Below, one piece after another: positions 5,536-13,214 of a DNA stretch of 16,224 nucleotides. The translations under genes were made by a program, and so were the position numbers. Within the stretch, counting starts at the first letter, position 1. Every line of letters begins with the position of its first letter. Under the pieces are notes generated by a model. That model ran no database searches, was not told the DNA's origin, and saw only the letters and a list, made by a program, of their open reading frames with translations. Source of the stretch: an uncultured Zoogloea sp. (GTDB lineage Bacteria > Pseudomonadota > Gammaproteobacteria > Burkholderiales > Rhodocyclaceae); assembly GCA_937967645.1 (NCBI GenBank), contig CALBTT010000121.1, positions 1-16,224 on the forward strand, in the 5' to 3' direction.

Positions 5536-6846
5536 ATGGAAGCACTCCGCATCATCAAGGACGAGCACCGCAACCTGTGGCGCCTGGCCATCACCCTGGA
5601 GCAGGTAGCGGCGGAAATGGAGCGCGAGCAGAAGGCCGACCCGGCCTTCCTCGGCTCGGTGTTCGACTATTTCGAGCATTTCATGGACGGCTGCCACCAC
5701 CGCAAGGAGGACGAGCATCTGTTCCGCGTGCTGCGCCAGCGCAGCGAGACCGCCGGCCCCCTGCTCGACCGCCTGCAGGCCGAGCACCGCAACGCCCCCA
5801 GCAACCTCGCCGCCCTGCGCCAGCAGCTGGCCGACACGGTGGCCGGACGGAGCAGTGTGAGCGGCCTGGTCGAAGCCCTCCGGCTGTACCTCGAGGACCA
5901 GAAGGCGCACATCCGTAGCGAGGAGAAGGACATCTACCCGCTGGCCTCCGAGGTATTGACGCCCGAGGACTGGCAGGAGATCGACAAGGCCTTCCTGGAC
6001 AATGACGACCCGGTCTTCGGCAGCAGCGCAAGGGCGGAATTCCGCGAGCTGTTCCACAAGGTGGCCAGCCTGGCCCCCGTCTCGGTGGGCCTTGGCGGCA
6101 GCAGCGCCGGCGAACTGCAGTCCTCCAGCGCCTCATCGGAGGTGTTGCTCAAGGTCGACGCCCTGGAGAGCTGCTACGGCCGCATCAAGGCCCTCAAGGG
6201 TATCTCCATGGAAGTGCGGCGCGGCGAGACCGTGGCCCTGGTGGGCGCCAACGGCGCCGGCAAGACGACCTTCCTGCGCAGCCTGTCCGGCGTGCAGCCG
6301 ATGAGCGCCGGGCACATTGTCTTCGACGGCGAGGACATCTCGAAGCTGCGCTCAGACATGCGCATGCGCCGCGGTATCTGCCAGTCGCCGGAAGGCCGCC
6401 AGGTGTTCGGCCCGCTGTCCATCGAGGACAACCTGCGCCTGGGCGCCTACACCCAGCCCAAGCAGCAGGTGGAAGGCGATCTGGAAAAGATCTACGCCAT
6501 GTTCCCCATCCTCAAGGAAAAGCGGAAGCTGCCGGCCGGCACCCTGTCCGGCGGACAGCAGCAGATGCTGGCCATCGGCCGCGCCCTGATGGGCCGTCCC
6601 AAGCTGCTGCTGCTGGACGAGCCCTCGATGGGCCTCGCTCCACTGCTGGTGGAAGAAGTCTTCAACGTGGTGAAGACGCTCAAGGCCCAGGGCATGAGCA
6701 TCGTGCTGGCCGAGCAGAACGCCTTCTCCGCGCTGGCCGTCGCCGACCGCGGCTATGTGCTGGAGACCGGCAACATCACCCTGACCGGCAGCGGCCGTGA
6801 GCTGATCGAGAACGAGCAGGTACGCGCCGCCTACCTGGGCATGTAA
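5536..6846 (+). CDS. livF: Hemerythrin-like (HHE) domain fused to LivF-type ABC ATPase
   Basis: A 436-residue protein in one uninterrupted frame; ordinary LivF is about 230-240. Residues 1-150 form an all-helical HHE domain with the H-HxxxE-H-HxxxE ligand pattern complete: H11, H54/E58, H84 and H125/E129. This four-His, two-Glu set is the one reported for di-iron repair proteins such as YtfE. A Ser/Gly-rich linker (about 165-202) follows. The LivF ATPase from about 203 onward has Walker A GANGAGKTT (237-245), signature LSGGQ (337-341), Walker B LLLLDEP (357-363) and the family's AEQN in place of an H-loop histidine. GAGGAAGA lies just before the ATG, 17 bases after livG. The ATPase pairs with LivG on LivHM. 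That the HHE domain senses O2, NO or iron to tune transport is inference. No well-placed internal start would yield a free LivF. Confidence 0.93.
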   Translation: MEALRIIKDEHRNLWRLAITLEQVAAEMEREQKADPAFLGSVFDYFEHFMDGCHHRKEDEHLFRVLRQRSETAGPLLDRLQAEHRNAPSNLAALRQQLADTVAGRSSVSGLVEALRLYLEDQKAHIRSEEKDIYPLASEVLTPEDWQEIDKAFLDNDDPVFGSSARAEFRELFHKVASLAPVSVGLGGSSAGELQSSSASSEVLLKVDALESCYGRIKALKGISMEVRRGETVALVGANGAGKTTFLRSLSGVQPMSAGHIVFDGEDISKLRSDMRMRRGICQSPEGRQVFGPLSIEDNLRLGAYTQPKQQVEGDLEKIYAMFPILKEKRKLPAGTLSGGQQQMLAIGRALMGRPKLLLLDEPSMGLAPLLVEEVFNVVKTLKAQGMSIVLAEQNAFSALAVADRGYVLETGNITLTGSGRELIENEQVRAAYLGM

Positions 6847-6870
6847 GCCAGGTTCGACGCACCGGTCCAG

Positions 6871-6906
6871 CGCCGGGATGGGGGGGACCCCATCCCGGCG
6901 TTCTTC
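6871..6906. terminator. 13-bp hairpin between convergent liv and czc operons
   Basis: CGCCGGGATGGGG (6871-6883) is perfectly complementary to 6888-6900, with a four-base GGGA loop. On the plus strand TTCTTC follows, giving a moderate intrinsic terminator 24 bases after the HHE-LivF stop. On the minus strand the stem begins four bases after the czcA stop but has no T run, so termination of czc there would rely on the stem alone. Confidence 0.75.
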
Positions 6907-9900
6907 ATGGGAGCGCCAGGCGCTCTGCCGTCGGCACCTCGTCTCCCGTCGCTTCGTCCCCGCCATGGGCCAGGCGATAAAGCAGCGGCAAGACCAGCAG
7001 GGTGAGCAGGGTCGATGAGAGGATGCCGCCGATCACGACGGTGGCCAGCGGGCGCTGAACCTCCGCGCCCGTTCCCGTGGCAATCGCCATCGGCACAAAG
7101 CCCAGGGACGCCACCAGGGCCGTCATCAGCACGGGACGCAGGCGGGTCAAGGCGCCTTCCCGGATCGCCGTATCCAGGGCCAGCCCCTCCTCACGCAAGC
7201 TGCGGATGCAGGCAATCATCACCAGGCCGTTGAGCACCGCCACGCCGCACAGGGCGATGAAGCCGACGGCCGCCGAGATCGACAGCGGGATGTCGCGCAG
7301 CCACAGGGCGATGACACCCCCGGTCAGGGCGAAGGGGATGCCGGAGAACACCAGCAGCCCGTCCCTGATGTTGCCGAACATCGCAAACAACAACACGAAG
7401 ACGAGCAGCAAGGCGACAGGCACCACGATCTGCAAGCGTGCCGTGGCGGACTGCAGGTTCTCGAAGGTGCCCCCCCAGCGGGTCCAGTAGCCAGCCGGCA
7501 GCTTGATCTGCGCCAGCCCCTGGGTGGCCTCGGCGACGAAGGAACCGATGTCCCGCCCACGCACGTTGGCACTTACCACGACCCGCCGCTTGCCATCCTC
7601 CCGGCTCACCTGGTTGGGGCCGGGCGCCAGGTCCAGGGAAGCGATCTCGGCCAGCGGAATGAAGTTCGCCCGGGTGTCGCCCCCTGCTCCGCCCCTGGGC
7701 AAGGGGATCGGCAGCCGCCTGATCGCATCGGGATCACTCCTGAGGCGGTCGGGAAGCCGGACCTGGATGTCGAAGCGGCGATCCCCCTCGAAGACGGTGC
7801 CCGCCTCGCGACCGCCGATCGCCGTGGCCACGGCATCCTGCACATCGCCGACATTGAGTCCGTAGCGGGCAGTCTTCTCGCGGTCGATGTTCACGGTCAG
7901 CACCGGCAGGCCGGTGGTCTGCTCCACCTTCACCTCCGAGGCGCCGTCGATCTTCTGCAGCATGGCGGCGATCGCGGCGGCGCGTTCATTCAACACCGTC
8001 ATGTCGTCACCAAAGATCTTGATGGCTACGTCGCTGCGCACTCCGGAGATCAGCTCGTTGAAGCGCAGCTGGATGGGCTGCGAGAACTCGTAGCTGTTGC
8101 CCGGCAAGCTGGCCACCTCGGCCTGGATCGCGGCCAGCAACGCATCGCGGCTCCGCCTGGGTGCGGGCCAGTCCTGCTCGGGCTTGAGCATGATGTAGCC
8201 ATCCGAGATGTTGGGCGGCATGGGATCCGAGGCGATCTCCGCCGTCCCGGTCCGCGCGAAGACGCGCTCGATTTCCGGAAACTTCTCCTTCAACCGGCGC
8301 TCCAGCTGCCCCTGCATCTCGACCGACTGGGTCAGGCTGGTGCCCGGGATGCGCAGAGCCTGGATGGCGAAGTCCCCCTCATTGAGATTCGGGATGAACT
8401 CACTGCCCATCCGCAGGGTAAGGAGGCCGCTGAGGACCACCGTCACCAGGGCGAAGGTCAGCACCACAGGCCTGGCTCCCATGGCCCAGTTGAGCGCCGG
8501 TGCATAGGCCTCCCGGGCCAGGCGCATCAGGCGGTTCTCCTTCTCGGAGACCTTGTCGCCGATGAAGAGGGCCACCGCGGCCGGAATGAAGGTCACCGAC
8601 AGGATCATCGCCCCGAGGAGCGCGATGACCACGGTGAAGGCCATCGGGTGGAACATCTTGCCCTCGACGCCGGTGAGGGCAAAGATCGGCAGATAGACCA
8701 CCATGATGATCAGCTGCCCGAAGAGCAGCGCCCGGCGCGATTCACGGGAGGCCTTGAAAACCTCGTGGAAGCGCTCCCTGCGGTCGAGCGGGCGACCAAG
8801 GGCCGCCCGGGCATGGGCGAGCCGGCGGACGCAGTTCTCGACGATCACCACGGCACCATCGATGATGATGCCGAAATCGAGGGCTCCCAGGCTCATCAGG
8901 TTGGCACTCACCCTGTTGGCGACCATGCCCGAGAAGGTGAACAGCATCGCCAGCGGGATGATGCAGGCGGTGATCAACGCCGCCCGGATGTTGCCGAGGA
9001 ACAGGAAGAGGATGGCGATGACCAGGATGGCCCCTTCCAGAAGGTTCTTCTTGACCGTGGCGATGGCCTTGTCCACCAGCCGGGTGCGGTCGTACACCGT
9101 GACCGCTTCGACCCCCTCGGGCAGGTTGCGGTTGATCTCCTCCATCTTCCTGTCCACCGCCTGGGAGACCGTCCGGCTGTTCTGGCCGATCAGCATGAAG
9201 ACCGTGCCAAGGACCACCTCCCGGCCATTGTCGGTGGCGGCCCCGGTGCGCAGCTCACGGCCGATCCCCACCTCGGCCACGTCGCGGATGCGGATCGGCA
9301 GCCCCTGGGCGGTCCCCACGATGATGTTGCGGATGTCCTCCTCGGTCTTCACCTGGCCGGGCGCGCGCACCAGGTACTGCTCCCCCCGCTTCTCGATGTA
9401 GCCGGCCCCGACGTTGCCGTTGTTGCGCTCCAGGGCAGTGACGATCTCCTGCAGCGTCATGCCGTAGGCGGCCAGGCGCTCCGGCAGGGGGGCCACCTGG
9501 AACTCCTTGGCAAACCCGCCGATCGAGTTGATCTCCGTCACGCCCGGCACATTGCGCAACTGCGGCTTGATGATCCAGTCCTGGATCTCGCGCAGGTCGG
9601 TGGCGGTATACGGGCTGCCGTCTGCCTTCCGGGCGCCATCCCTGGCCTCCACGGTCCACAGGTAGATCTCTCCCAGTCCGGTGGAGATCGGCCCGAGGGC
9701 CGGCGAGATGCCGGCCGGGAGCTTGTCCCGTGCCCCCTGGATCCGTTCATTGACCAGCTGCCGGGCGAAGTAGATGTCGGTCCCGTCCTTGAAGATCACC
9801 GTCACCTGGGACAGGCCGTAGCGGGACAGGGAGCGCGTCTGCACCAGATTGGGCAGGCCGGCCATCACCGTCTCGATGGGGTAGGTCACCCTTTGCTCGG

Positions 9901-10081
9901 TTTCCAGCGGAGAGTAACCAGGGGCCTCGGTGTTGATCTGGACCTGGACGTTGGTGATGTCCGGCACCGCGTCGATGGGCAGCTTCTGGTAGCTGAAGAG
10001 ACCCAGCACCGCCATGCCGAAGACTGCCAGCAGGACCAACCAACGCTGCTCGATGGAGAAGCGGATGATGCGTTCAAACAT
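6905..10081 (-). CDS. czcA: CzcA heavy-metal RND efflux transporter
   Basis: A 1058-residue inner-membrane proton/cation antiporter and the pump of a tripartite CzcCBA system. It opens MFERIIRFSIEQRW, with KLPIDAVPDITNVQVQINT and the ETEQRVTYPIE and SRYGLSQVTVIFKDGTDIYFAR segments of the HME-RND family. The intramembrane motif DFGIIIDGAVVIVEN places D402, D408 and E415 exactly at the numbers known for the Cupriavidus CzcA proton-relay residues. This supports both the Co/Zn/Cd-type (HME1-like) assignment and the start at 10081, rather than an in-frame ATG at 10108 that would overlap czcB. GGGGGG lies five bases before the chosen ATG. The substrate is most likely Zn, Cd, Co and/or Ni; the sequence alone does not separate these. 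Confidence 0.95.
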   Translation of the reverse strand: MFERIIRFSIEQRWLVLLAVFGMAVLGLFSYQKLPIDAVPDITNVQVQINTEAPGYSPLETEQRVTYPIETVMAGLPNLVQTRSLSRYGLSQVTVIFKDGTDIYFARQLVNERIQGARDKLPAGISPALGPISTGLGEIYLWTVEARDGARKADGSPYTATDLREIQDWIIKPQLRNVPGVTEINSIGGFAKEFQVAPLPERLAAYGMTLQEIVTALERNNGNVGAGYIEKRGEQYLVRAPGQVKTEEDIRNIIVGTAQGLPIRIRDVAEVGIGRELRTGAATDNGREVVLGTVFMLIGQNSRTVSQAVDRKMEEINRNLPEGVEAVTVYDRTRLVDKAIATVKKNLLEGAILVIAILFLFLGNIRAALITACIIPLAMLFTFSGMVANRVSANLMSLGALDFGIIIDGAVVIVENCVRRLAHARAALGRPLDRRERFHEVFKASRESRRALLFGQLIIMVVYLPIFALTGVEGKMFHPMAFTVVIALLGAMILSVTFIPAAVALFIGDKVSEKENRLMRLAREAYAPALNWAMGARPVVLTFALVTVVLSGLLTLRMGSEFIPNLNEGDFAIQALRIPGTSLTQSVEMQGQLERRLKEKFPEIERVFARTGTAEIASDPMPPNISDGYIMLKPEQDWPAPRRSRDALLAAIQAEVASLPGNSYEFSQPIQLRFNELISGVRSDVAIKIFGDDMTVLNERAAAIAAMLQKIDGASEVKVEQTTGLPVLTVNIDREKTARYGLNVGDVQDAVATAIGGREAGTVFEGDRRFDIQVRLPDRLRSDPDAIRRLPIPLPRGGAGGDTRANFIPLAEIASLDLAPGPNQVSREDGKRRVVVSANVRGRDIGSFVAEATQGLAQIKLPAGYWTRWGGTFENLQSATARLQIVVPVALLLVFVLLFAMFGNIRDGLLVFSGIPFALTGGVIALWLRDIPLSISAAVGFIALCGVAVLNGLVMIACIRSLREEGLALDTAIREGALTRLRPVLMTALVASLGFVPMAIATGTGAEVQRPLATVVIGGILSSTLLTLLVLPLLYRLAHGGDEATGDEVPTAERLALP

Positions 10082-10097
10082 GATCGTTCCCCCCTTG

Positions 10098-11342
10098 TCA
10101 GTGCGCATGCTCGGCAGCGCCCTTGCCGGCCTCTGCCTTCAGCACGAAGCTGCCGGCGGCGGCATAGGCAGCACCGGCCTCCAGGCCGGCCAGGATCTGG
10201 GTGCGGGTCCCATCGCTGCGCCCGGTCTGCACGGGCCGGGCCACGAAGCCCTCGCCTGTCCGTACAAACACGACCTTGCGGCCCTCCACGCTCTGGATGG
10301 CATCCGACAGCACGGCGAGCCCGACTTCGGTCTCGTCCGAGATCACCTCGACATTCACGAAGAGGCCGGGCCGCCAACTTCCCTGGGGATTCGACAGAAG
10401 CACCCGGGCGCGCGCCGTGCGGGTCTGCTCGCCGATGAGGGCGCCCACATAGGCCACCGTGCCGGTCGCCGTGGAATCGAAGGACGATGCCTTGATGGCG
10501 ACCTTCTCGCCGACCCGGACCCGGGCCAGGTCGGTGGCCGGTACGCTGATCTCCGCCCACACGGTCGACAGGTCGGAGATCGTGAACACCTGGCTGTCCT
10601 CCTTGACCGCCTCGCCGAGGGCGATGTGCTTCTCGACGACCATGCCATCGAAGGGGGCCCGCAGCACGTAACGGTTGAGGCCGCCTCCCTCCTCCGTATC
10701 AGCCCCGATGGCGGCCAGCTTCTGCTGGACGTTGGCGAGGGCGATCTCCGCCTCGCGCAGCGCCTGCTGTGCCTGCAGGTAGTCCTGCTCGGCGGAAATC
10801 CTCTGCTCCCACAACGCCTTCTCCCGCTCCCAGGTCGTCCTGGCGAGGTTCACGCGCTTGCGGGCCGCGAGCAGCTCACTGCGCTGCTCGGAGAGTGCCG
10901 GGCTGGCCAGCACGGCCAGCACCTGCCCCTTCCGGACCTGCTGCCCGAGGTTGGCCGAGACGCTCTCGACCACCCCGGCCACCCGGGGAACGACGTGGGC
11001 GGTTCTGTCCTCATTGAAGCGGATCTCTCCGGGAAGCTGCAGCGCGGACCGGATCCGGGCCGCCGCTGCCCGTTCGACGACGATGCCGGCCGTCCTGATC
11101 TGCGCGTCGCGGAGCACGACCCGGCCCTCCTCCACCGCCCCGGCCTCCGCACGGGTGGCCGGGGTGTCGGGGTGGTGCTCGGCATCATCGTGGGAATGCG
11201 CATCGGTGTGTGCCTCCTCCGCCCCGGCGTCATGCCCCCCATGCAGGATGAAACCGCCGGCCACCCCACCGAGGATGAGGATGAGCGCCACAGCGGACAG
11301 TTGCTTGCGACCCATGCGGGTCATCATGTTTGTCAGATTCAT
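10098..11342 (-). CDS. czcB: CzcB periplasmic adaptor (membrane fusion protein)
   Basis: A 414-residue adaptor linking CzcA to the outer-membrane CzcC. One N-terminal membrane anchor (about 14-34) is followed by a His/Asp/Glu-rich stretch of about 20 residues (HGGHD...HTDAHSHDD...HH) that should bind metal ions. Then come a barrel-sandwich half (VVPRVAGVVESVSANLGQQV), an alpha-helical hairpin (about 145-215), the second lipoyl half (RYVLRAPFDGMVVEKHI) and beta-barrel/membrane-proximal domains. ATG 11342 is preferred because AAGGA sits eight bases before it; ATG 11360 has no ribosome site. czcA begins 16 bases after its stop. The N-terminal histidines fit the proposed periplasmic metal-capture role of CzcB. 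Confidence 0.94.
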   Translation of the reverse strand: MNLTNMMTRMGRKQLSAVALILILGGVAGGFILHGGHDAGAEEAHTDAHSHDDAEHHPDTPATRAEAGAVEEGRVVLRDAQIRTAGIVVERAAAARIRSALQLPGEIRFNEDRTAHVVPRVAGVVESVSANLGQQVRKGQVLAVLASPALSEQRSELLAARKRVNLARTTWEREKALWEQRISAEQDYLQAQQALREAEIALANVQQKLAAIGADTEEGGGLNRYVLRAPFDGMVVEKHIALGEAVKEDSQVFTISDLSTVWAEISVPATDLARVRVGEKVAIKASSFDSTATGTVAYVGALIGEQTRTARARVLLSNPQGSWRPGLFVNVEVISDETEVGLAVLSDAIQSVEGRKVVFVRTGEGFVARPVQTGRSDGTRTQILAGLEAGAAYAAAGSFVLKAEAGKGAAEHAH

Positions 11343-11360
11343 GGTGGAATCCTTTTTCAT

Positions 11361-12647
11361 TCATTCAGAAGTGCGATCCGCCAGCAGGCGATCGATCTCG
11401 GCCGCGGCGGCATGGGTGTCGCCCAGGGCGCGGAGGTACTGCCGGCGTGCCTGGAACAACGTCCTCTGGGCATCCAGCACATCCAGGAAGCTGAACTTCC
11501 CCAGTTCGAAGCCGGTGCCGGCCTTGTCGTAGGCCAGAGCGGCCCCGGGCAGCACATCCCGCTGCAGGGACTCGAGCTCCACCCGGCTGGTGTGCAGCCG
11601 TTCGCGGGCCTGCAGGACCTCCCCGGTGAGCCGGACCTGCAGGGCGGCCAGTTCGTCCCGGGCCTTGTCCTCACGCCGGAGGGCCTCGATGAGGTTGCCG
11701 CGATTGCTGTCGAGGACGGGAATCGGGATCGACACGCCGAACAGCAGCTGATCGCGGCCAAGCTCCTCGGCATGCTTCAGCCCCAGCGTGAGGCTTGGAT
11801 CGGGCAGCCGCCGGGCGCGCTCGAGGGCCGTCATGGCGGTGCGCCGGGTGAGTTCGAGCGCGGCCCTGCGCAGAACCGGAGAAGCGGCGATGCGCTGCCC
11901 GAGCAGGTCGGCGGACGGCACCGATGGCAGGGCATCCACCCCGCCCCGGACGTCCTCGAAGCGTGGCAGCGGGTTGCCCCAGAGTCCGGACAGGCGCTGC
12001 CGGGCGATCCGCAGCGCCCCCTGGGCCTGGGCCAGCTCGACGCGGACGCCGGCTTCGGCAACCCGTGCCCGAGTCTCTTCGACCGGCGAGAGCTTGCCGG
12101 CGGCAACCCGCCGGGCCACCGCGCCCGTGGCCCGCTCGGCGAGGAGCACGGTGTCGCGGGCAAGACGGACCCCCTCCTGGGCCGACAGCACCTCGAAAAA
12201 GGCGCTGGCGACCCGGGCACGGACCTCCGCGCGCCGGCTGGCCAGTTCGATATCGGCAATGTCCCGGCCACCTTCGGCAATGGCGATCCGGGCGTCGCGC
12301 TTGCCAGGCATCTCGATGGGCAGGTTGAGTTGTACGGTAGTGGTACGGGTCGCCGCGCGACGATCCTCCATCAGGTACTCGATGGACGGATTGGGACGGG
12401 CCTGCCCCTGGATCACCGCGCCTTCACTGGCTTCCCGCTCACGCAGGGCCACGCGGATGTCGGGGTTCGCCGCCTGGGCCAGTTCGAGCGCGGCCGCCAG
12501 CGTCAACGTGCCGTGGGGCTCCACGGCGTGGTCTGCCAGCCTGCCTGCCGGCTCGGCGGACGGTGCCTGGGCAATGACCAGGGATGTGCTCGCAGCGAAC
12601 AGGGCGAGCAATAGGGACGGAGTCCGGAATGGAAGGGAGGTGCGCAT
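11361..12647 (-). CDS. czcC: CzcC outer-membrane efflux channel (TolC family)
   Basis: A 428-residue TolC-type channel that completes the CzcCBA conduit to the outside. A signal peptide (MRTSLPFRTPSLLLALFAAS onward) ends near the AQA/PSAEP junction at residue 28. LTLAAALELAQAANPDI begins the first OEP repeat, PNPSIEYLMEDRR and LPIEMPGKRDARI form the strand region, and two long coiled-coil repeats follow, ending FELGKFSFLDVLDAQRTLFQARRQYLRALGD (split across the second repeat). ATG 12647 is preceded by AAGGAG at the right distance. An in-frame upstream start at 12701 would add a basic tail before the signal peptide and is rejected. The gene is separated from czcI by a 147-base gap with hairpins. 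Confidence 0.92.
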   Translation of the reverse strand: MRTSLPFRTPSLLLALFAASTSLVIAQAPSAEPAGRLADHAVEPHGTLTLAAALELAQAANPDIRVALREREASEGAVIQGQARPNPSIEYLMEDRRAATRTTTVQLNLPIEMPGKRDARIAIAEGGRDIADIELASRRAEVRARVASAFFEVLSAQEGVRLARDTVLLAERATGAVARRVAAGKLSPVEETRARVAEAGVRVELAQAQGALRIARQRLSGLWGNPLPRFEDVRGGVDALPSVPSADLLGQRIAASPVLRRAALELTRRTAMTALERARRLPDPSLTLGLKHAEELGRDQLLFGVSIPIPVLDSNRGNLIEALRREDKARDELAALQVRLTGEVLQARERLHTSRVELESLQRDVLPGAALAYDKAGTGFELGKFSFLDVLDAQRTLFQARRQYLRALGDTHAAAAEIDRLLADRTSE

Positions 12648-12794
12648 GGAAATCTCCTTGTCATGTGGTCGTCGGCGCAAGCCGACAGGACGACGGAACA
12701 AACGAGACCCGGCGCGGGCACCGCGTGAACGCGGTGCTCCGGGGAGAACCTGGAAGGAAGCTAAGCGAGAACTACAGCAGGCCGCCGCGCCGGA
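12648..12794 (-). promoter_or_regulatory. czcI-czcC gap with two perfect hairpins
   Basis: Within this transcribed gap, GCACCGCG (12718-12725) pairs with CGCGGTGC (12730-12737) around a four-base loop (TTCA on the minus strand). GTCGGC (12671-12676) pairs with GCCGAC (12681-12686) around a four-base loop. The second hairpin ends about 24 bases before the czcC ATG. The first is followed on the minus strand by a loose T-containing stretch (GTCTCGTTTGTT) rather than a clean T run. They may partially terminate or stabilise the message so that czcI and czcCBA differ in level. No separate czcC promoter is evident. Confidence 0.45.
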
Positions 12795-13151
12795 TCAGAG
12801 CGCAGCGAGCCAGTTGGGGCGTTCGGGCCCCGGGGGGATATGGGTCTGGAAGCCTTGTGGCCCGGATTCCGGCACAGACGGCAGGAAGGACGGCAGCAGG
12901 CCAAGGCCGTCCTGGGCGAGGATCTTGAAGCTACTGTAGTGACACAGCCCACAGTCTTCGTCGACGGAGAGGCTGGCACCGGAATCGGACTGCTTGGGCG
13001 TATCGGCCTCCGACGCCGTGTGCTCATGGCTGTGGTGCCCGAAATGGCCCGCCTTCTGCCCGGTCTCATGCTGGCAATAGGCGCCCACCGCCGACCAGCT
13101 GAGCTGGAGCGGCATGAAGATAGCCAGGAGGAAGGCAAGCCAGAAACGCAT
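12795..13151 (-). CDS. czcI: CzcI-like small exported metal-resistance protein
   Basis: A 118-residue protein with a signal peptide (MRFWLAFLLAIFMPLQLSWS, cleaved around residue 20-24). A His-rich mature N-terminus follows (CQHE, HFGHHSHEH). It has a DCGLCH motif at residues 66-71 and a Pro-rich tail. This fits CzcI/cation-efflux accessory proteins, which are periplasmic, lie directly before czcCBA and modulate induction of the metal response. CxxCH also matches a c-type heme motif, but the family context favours metal binding. The start is uncertain: ATG 13151 has no ribosome site but follows TATAAT at once, and an in-frame TTG at 13169 has GAAGG upstream. Confidence 0.75.
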   Translation of the reverse strand: MRFWLAFLLAIFMPLQLSWSAVGAYCQHETGQKAGHFGHHSHEHTASEADTPKQSDSGASLSVDEDCGLCHYSSFKILAQDGLGLLPSFLPSVPESGPQGFQTHIPPGPERPNWLAAL

Positions 13152-13190
13152 GCCGGGGATTATACCCAAGGTCCGCCTTCACCCACATTG
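13152..13190 (-). promoter_or_regulatory. Perfect -10 box immediately upstream of czcI
   Basis: On the minus strand TATAAT occupies 13164-13159, and seven bases separate it from the czcI ATG at 13151. A transcript started at the usual distance would begin at or next to that ATG, giving a leaderless message. No good -35 is found at 16-19 bases, so an activator (for example a CzcR-type or MerR-type regulator) would be needed if this box is used. Confidence 0.4.
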
Positions 13191-13214
13191 CAGGTCATCC
13201 TCCCCTCCGCTCCG

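Noticed and set aside
6138..6147. Internal GGAGG followed by GTG/TTG that could start a free LivF subunit
   Set aside because: GGAGG overlaps the GTG and is only two bases from the TTG, too close for normal initiation. Still worth excluding by experiment.
8648..10438. 596-codon plus-strand open frame opposite czcA
   Set aside because: Antisense shadow: Asp/His/Gly-rich, and it crosses the czcA/czcB junction.
10014..12614. 866-codon plus-strand open frame opposite czcA/czcB/czcC
   Set aside because: It is antisense to three well-supported czc genes. Its translation is His/Gly/Arg-rich low-complexity sequence with no domain, and it arises from high GC at codon third positions.
12936..12954. 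CxxCH in CzcI as a c-type heme site
   Set aside because: There is a single motif in a His-rich metal-resistance accessory protein, with no other cytochrome features. Metal coordination is the simpler reading.
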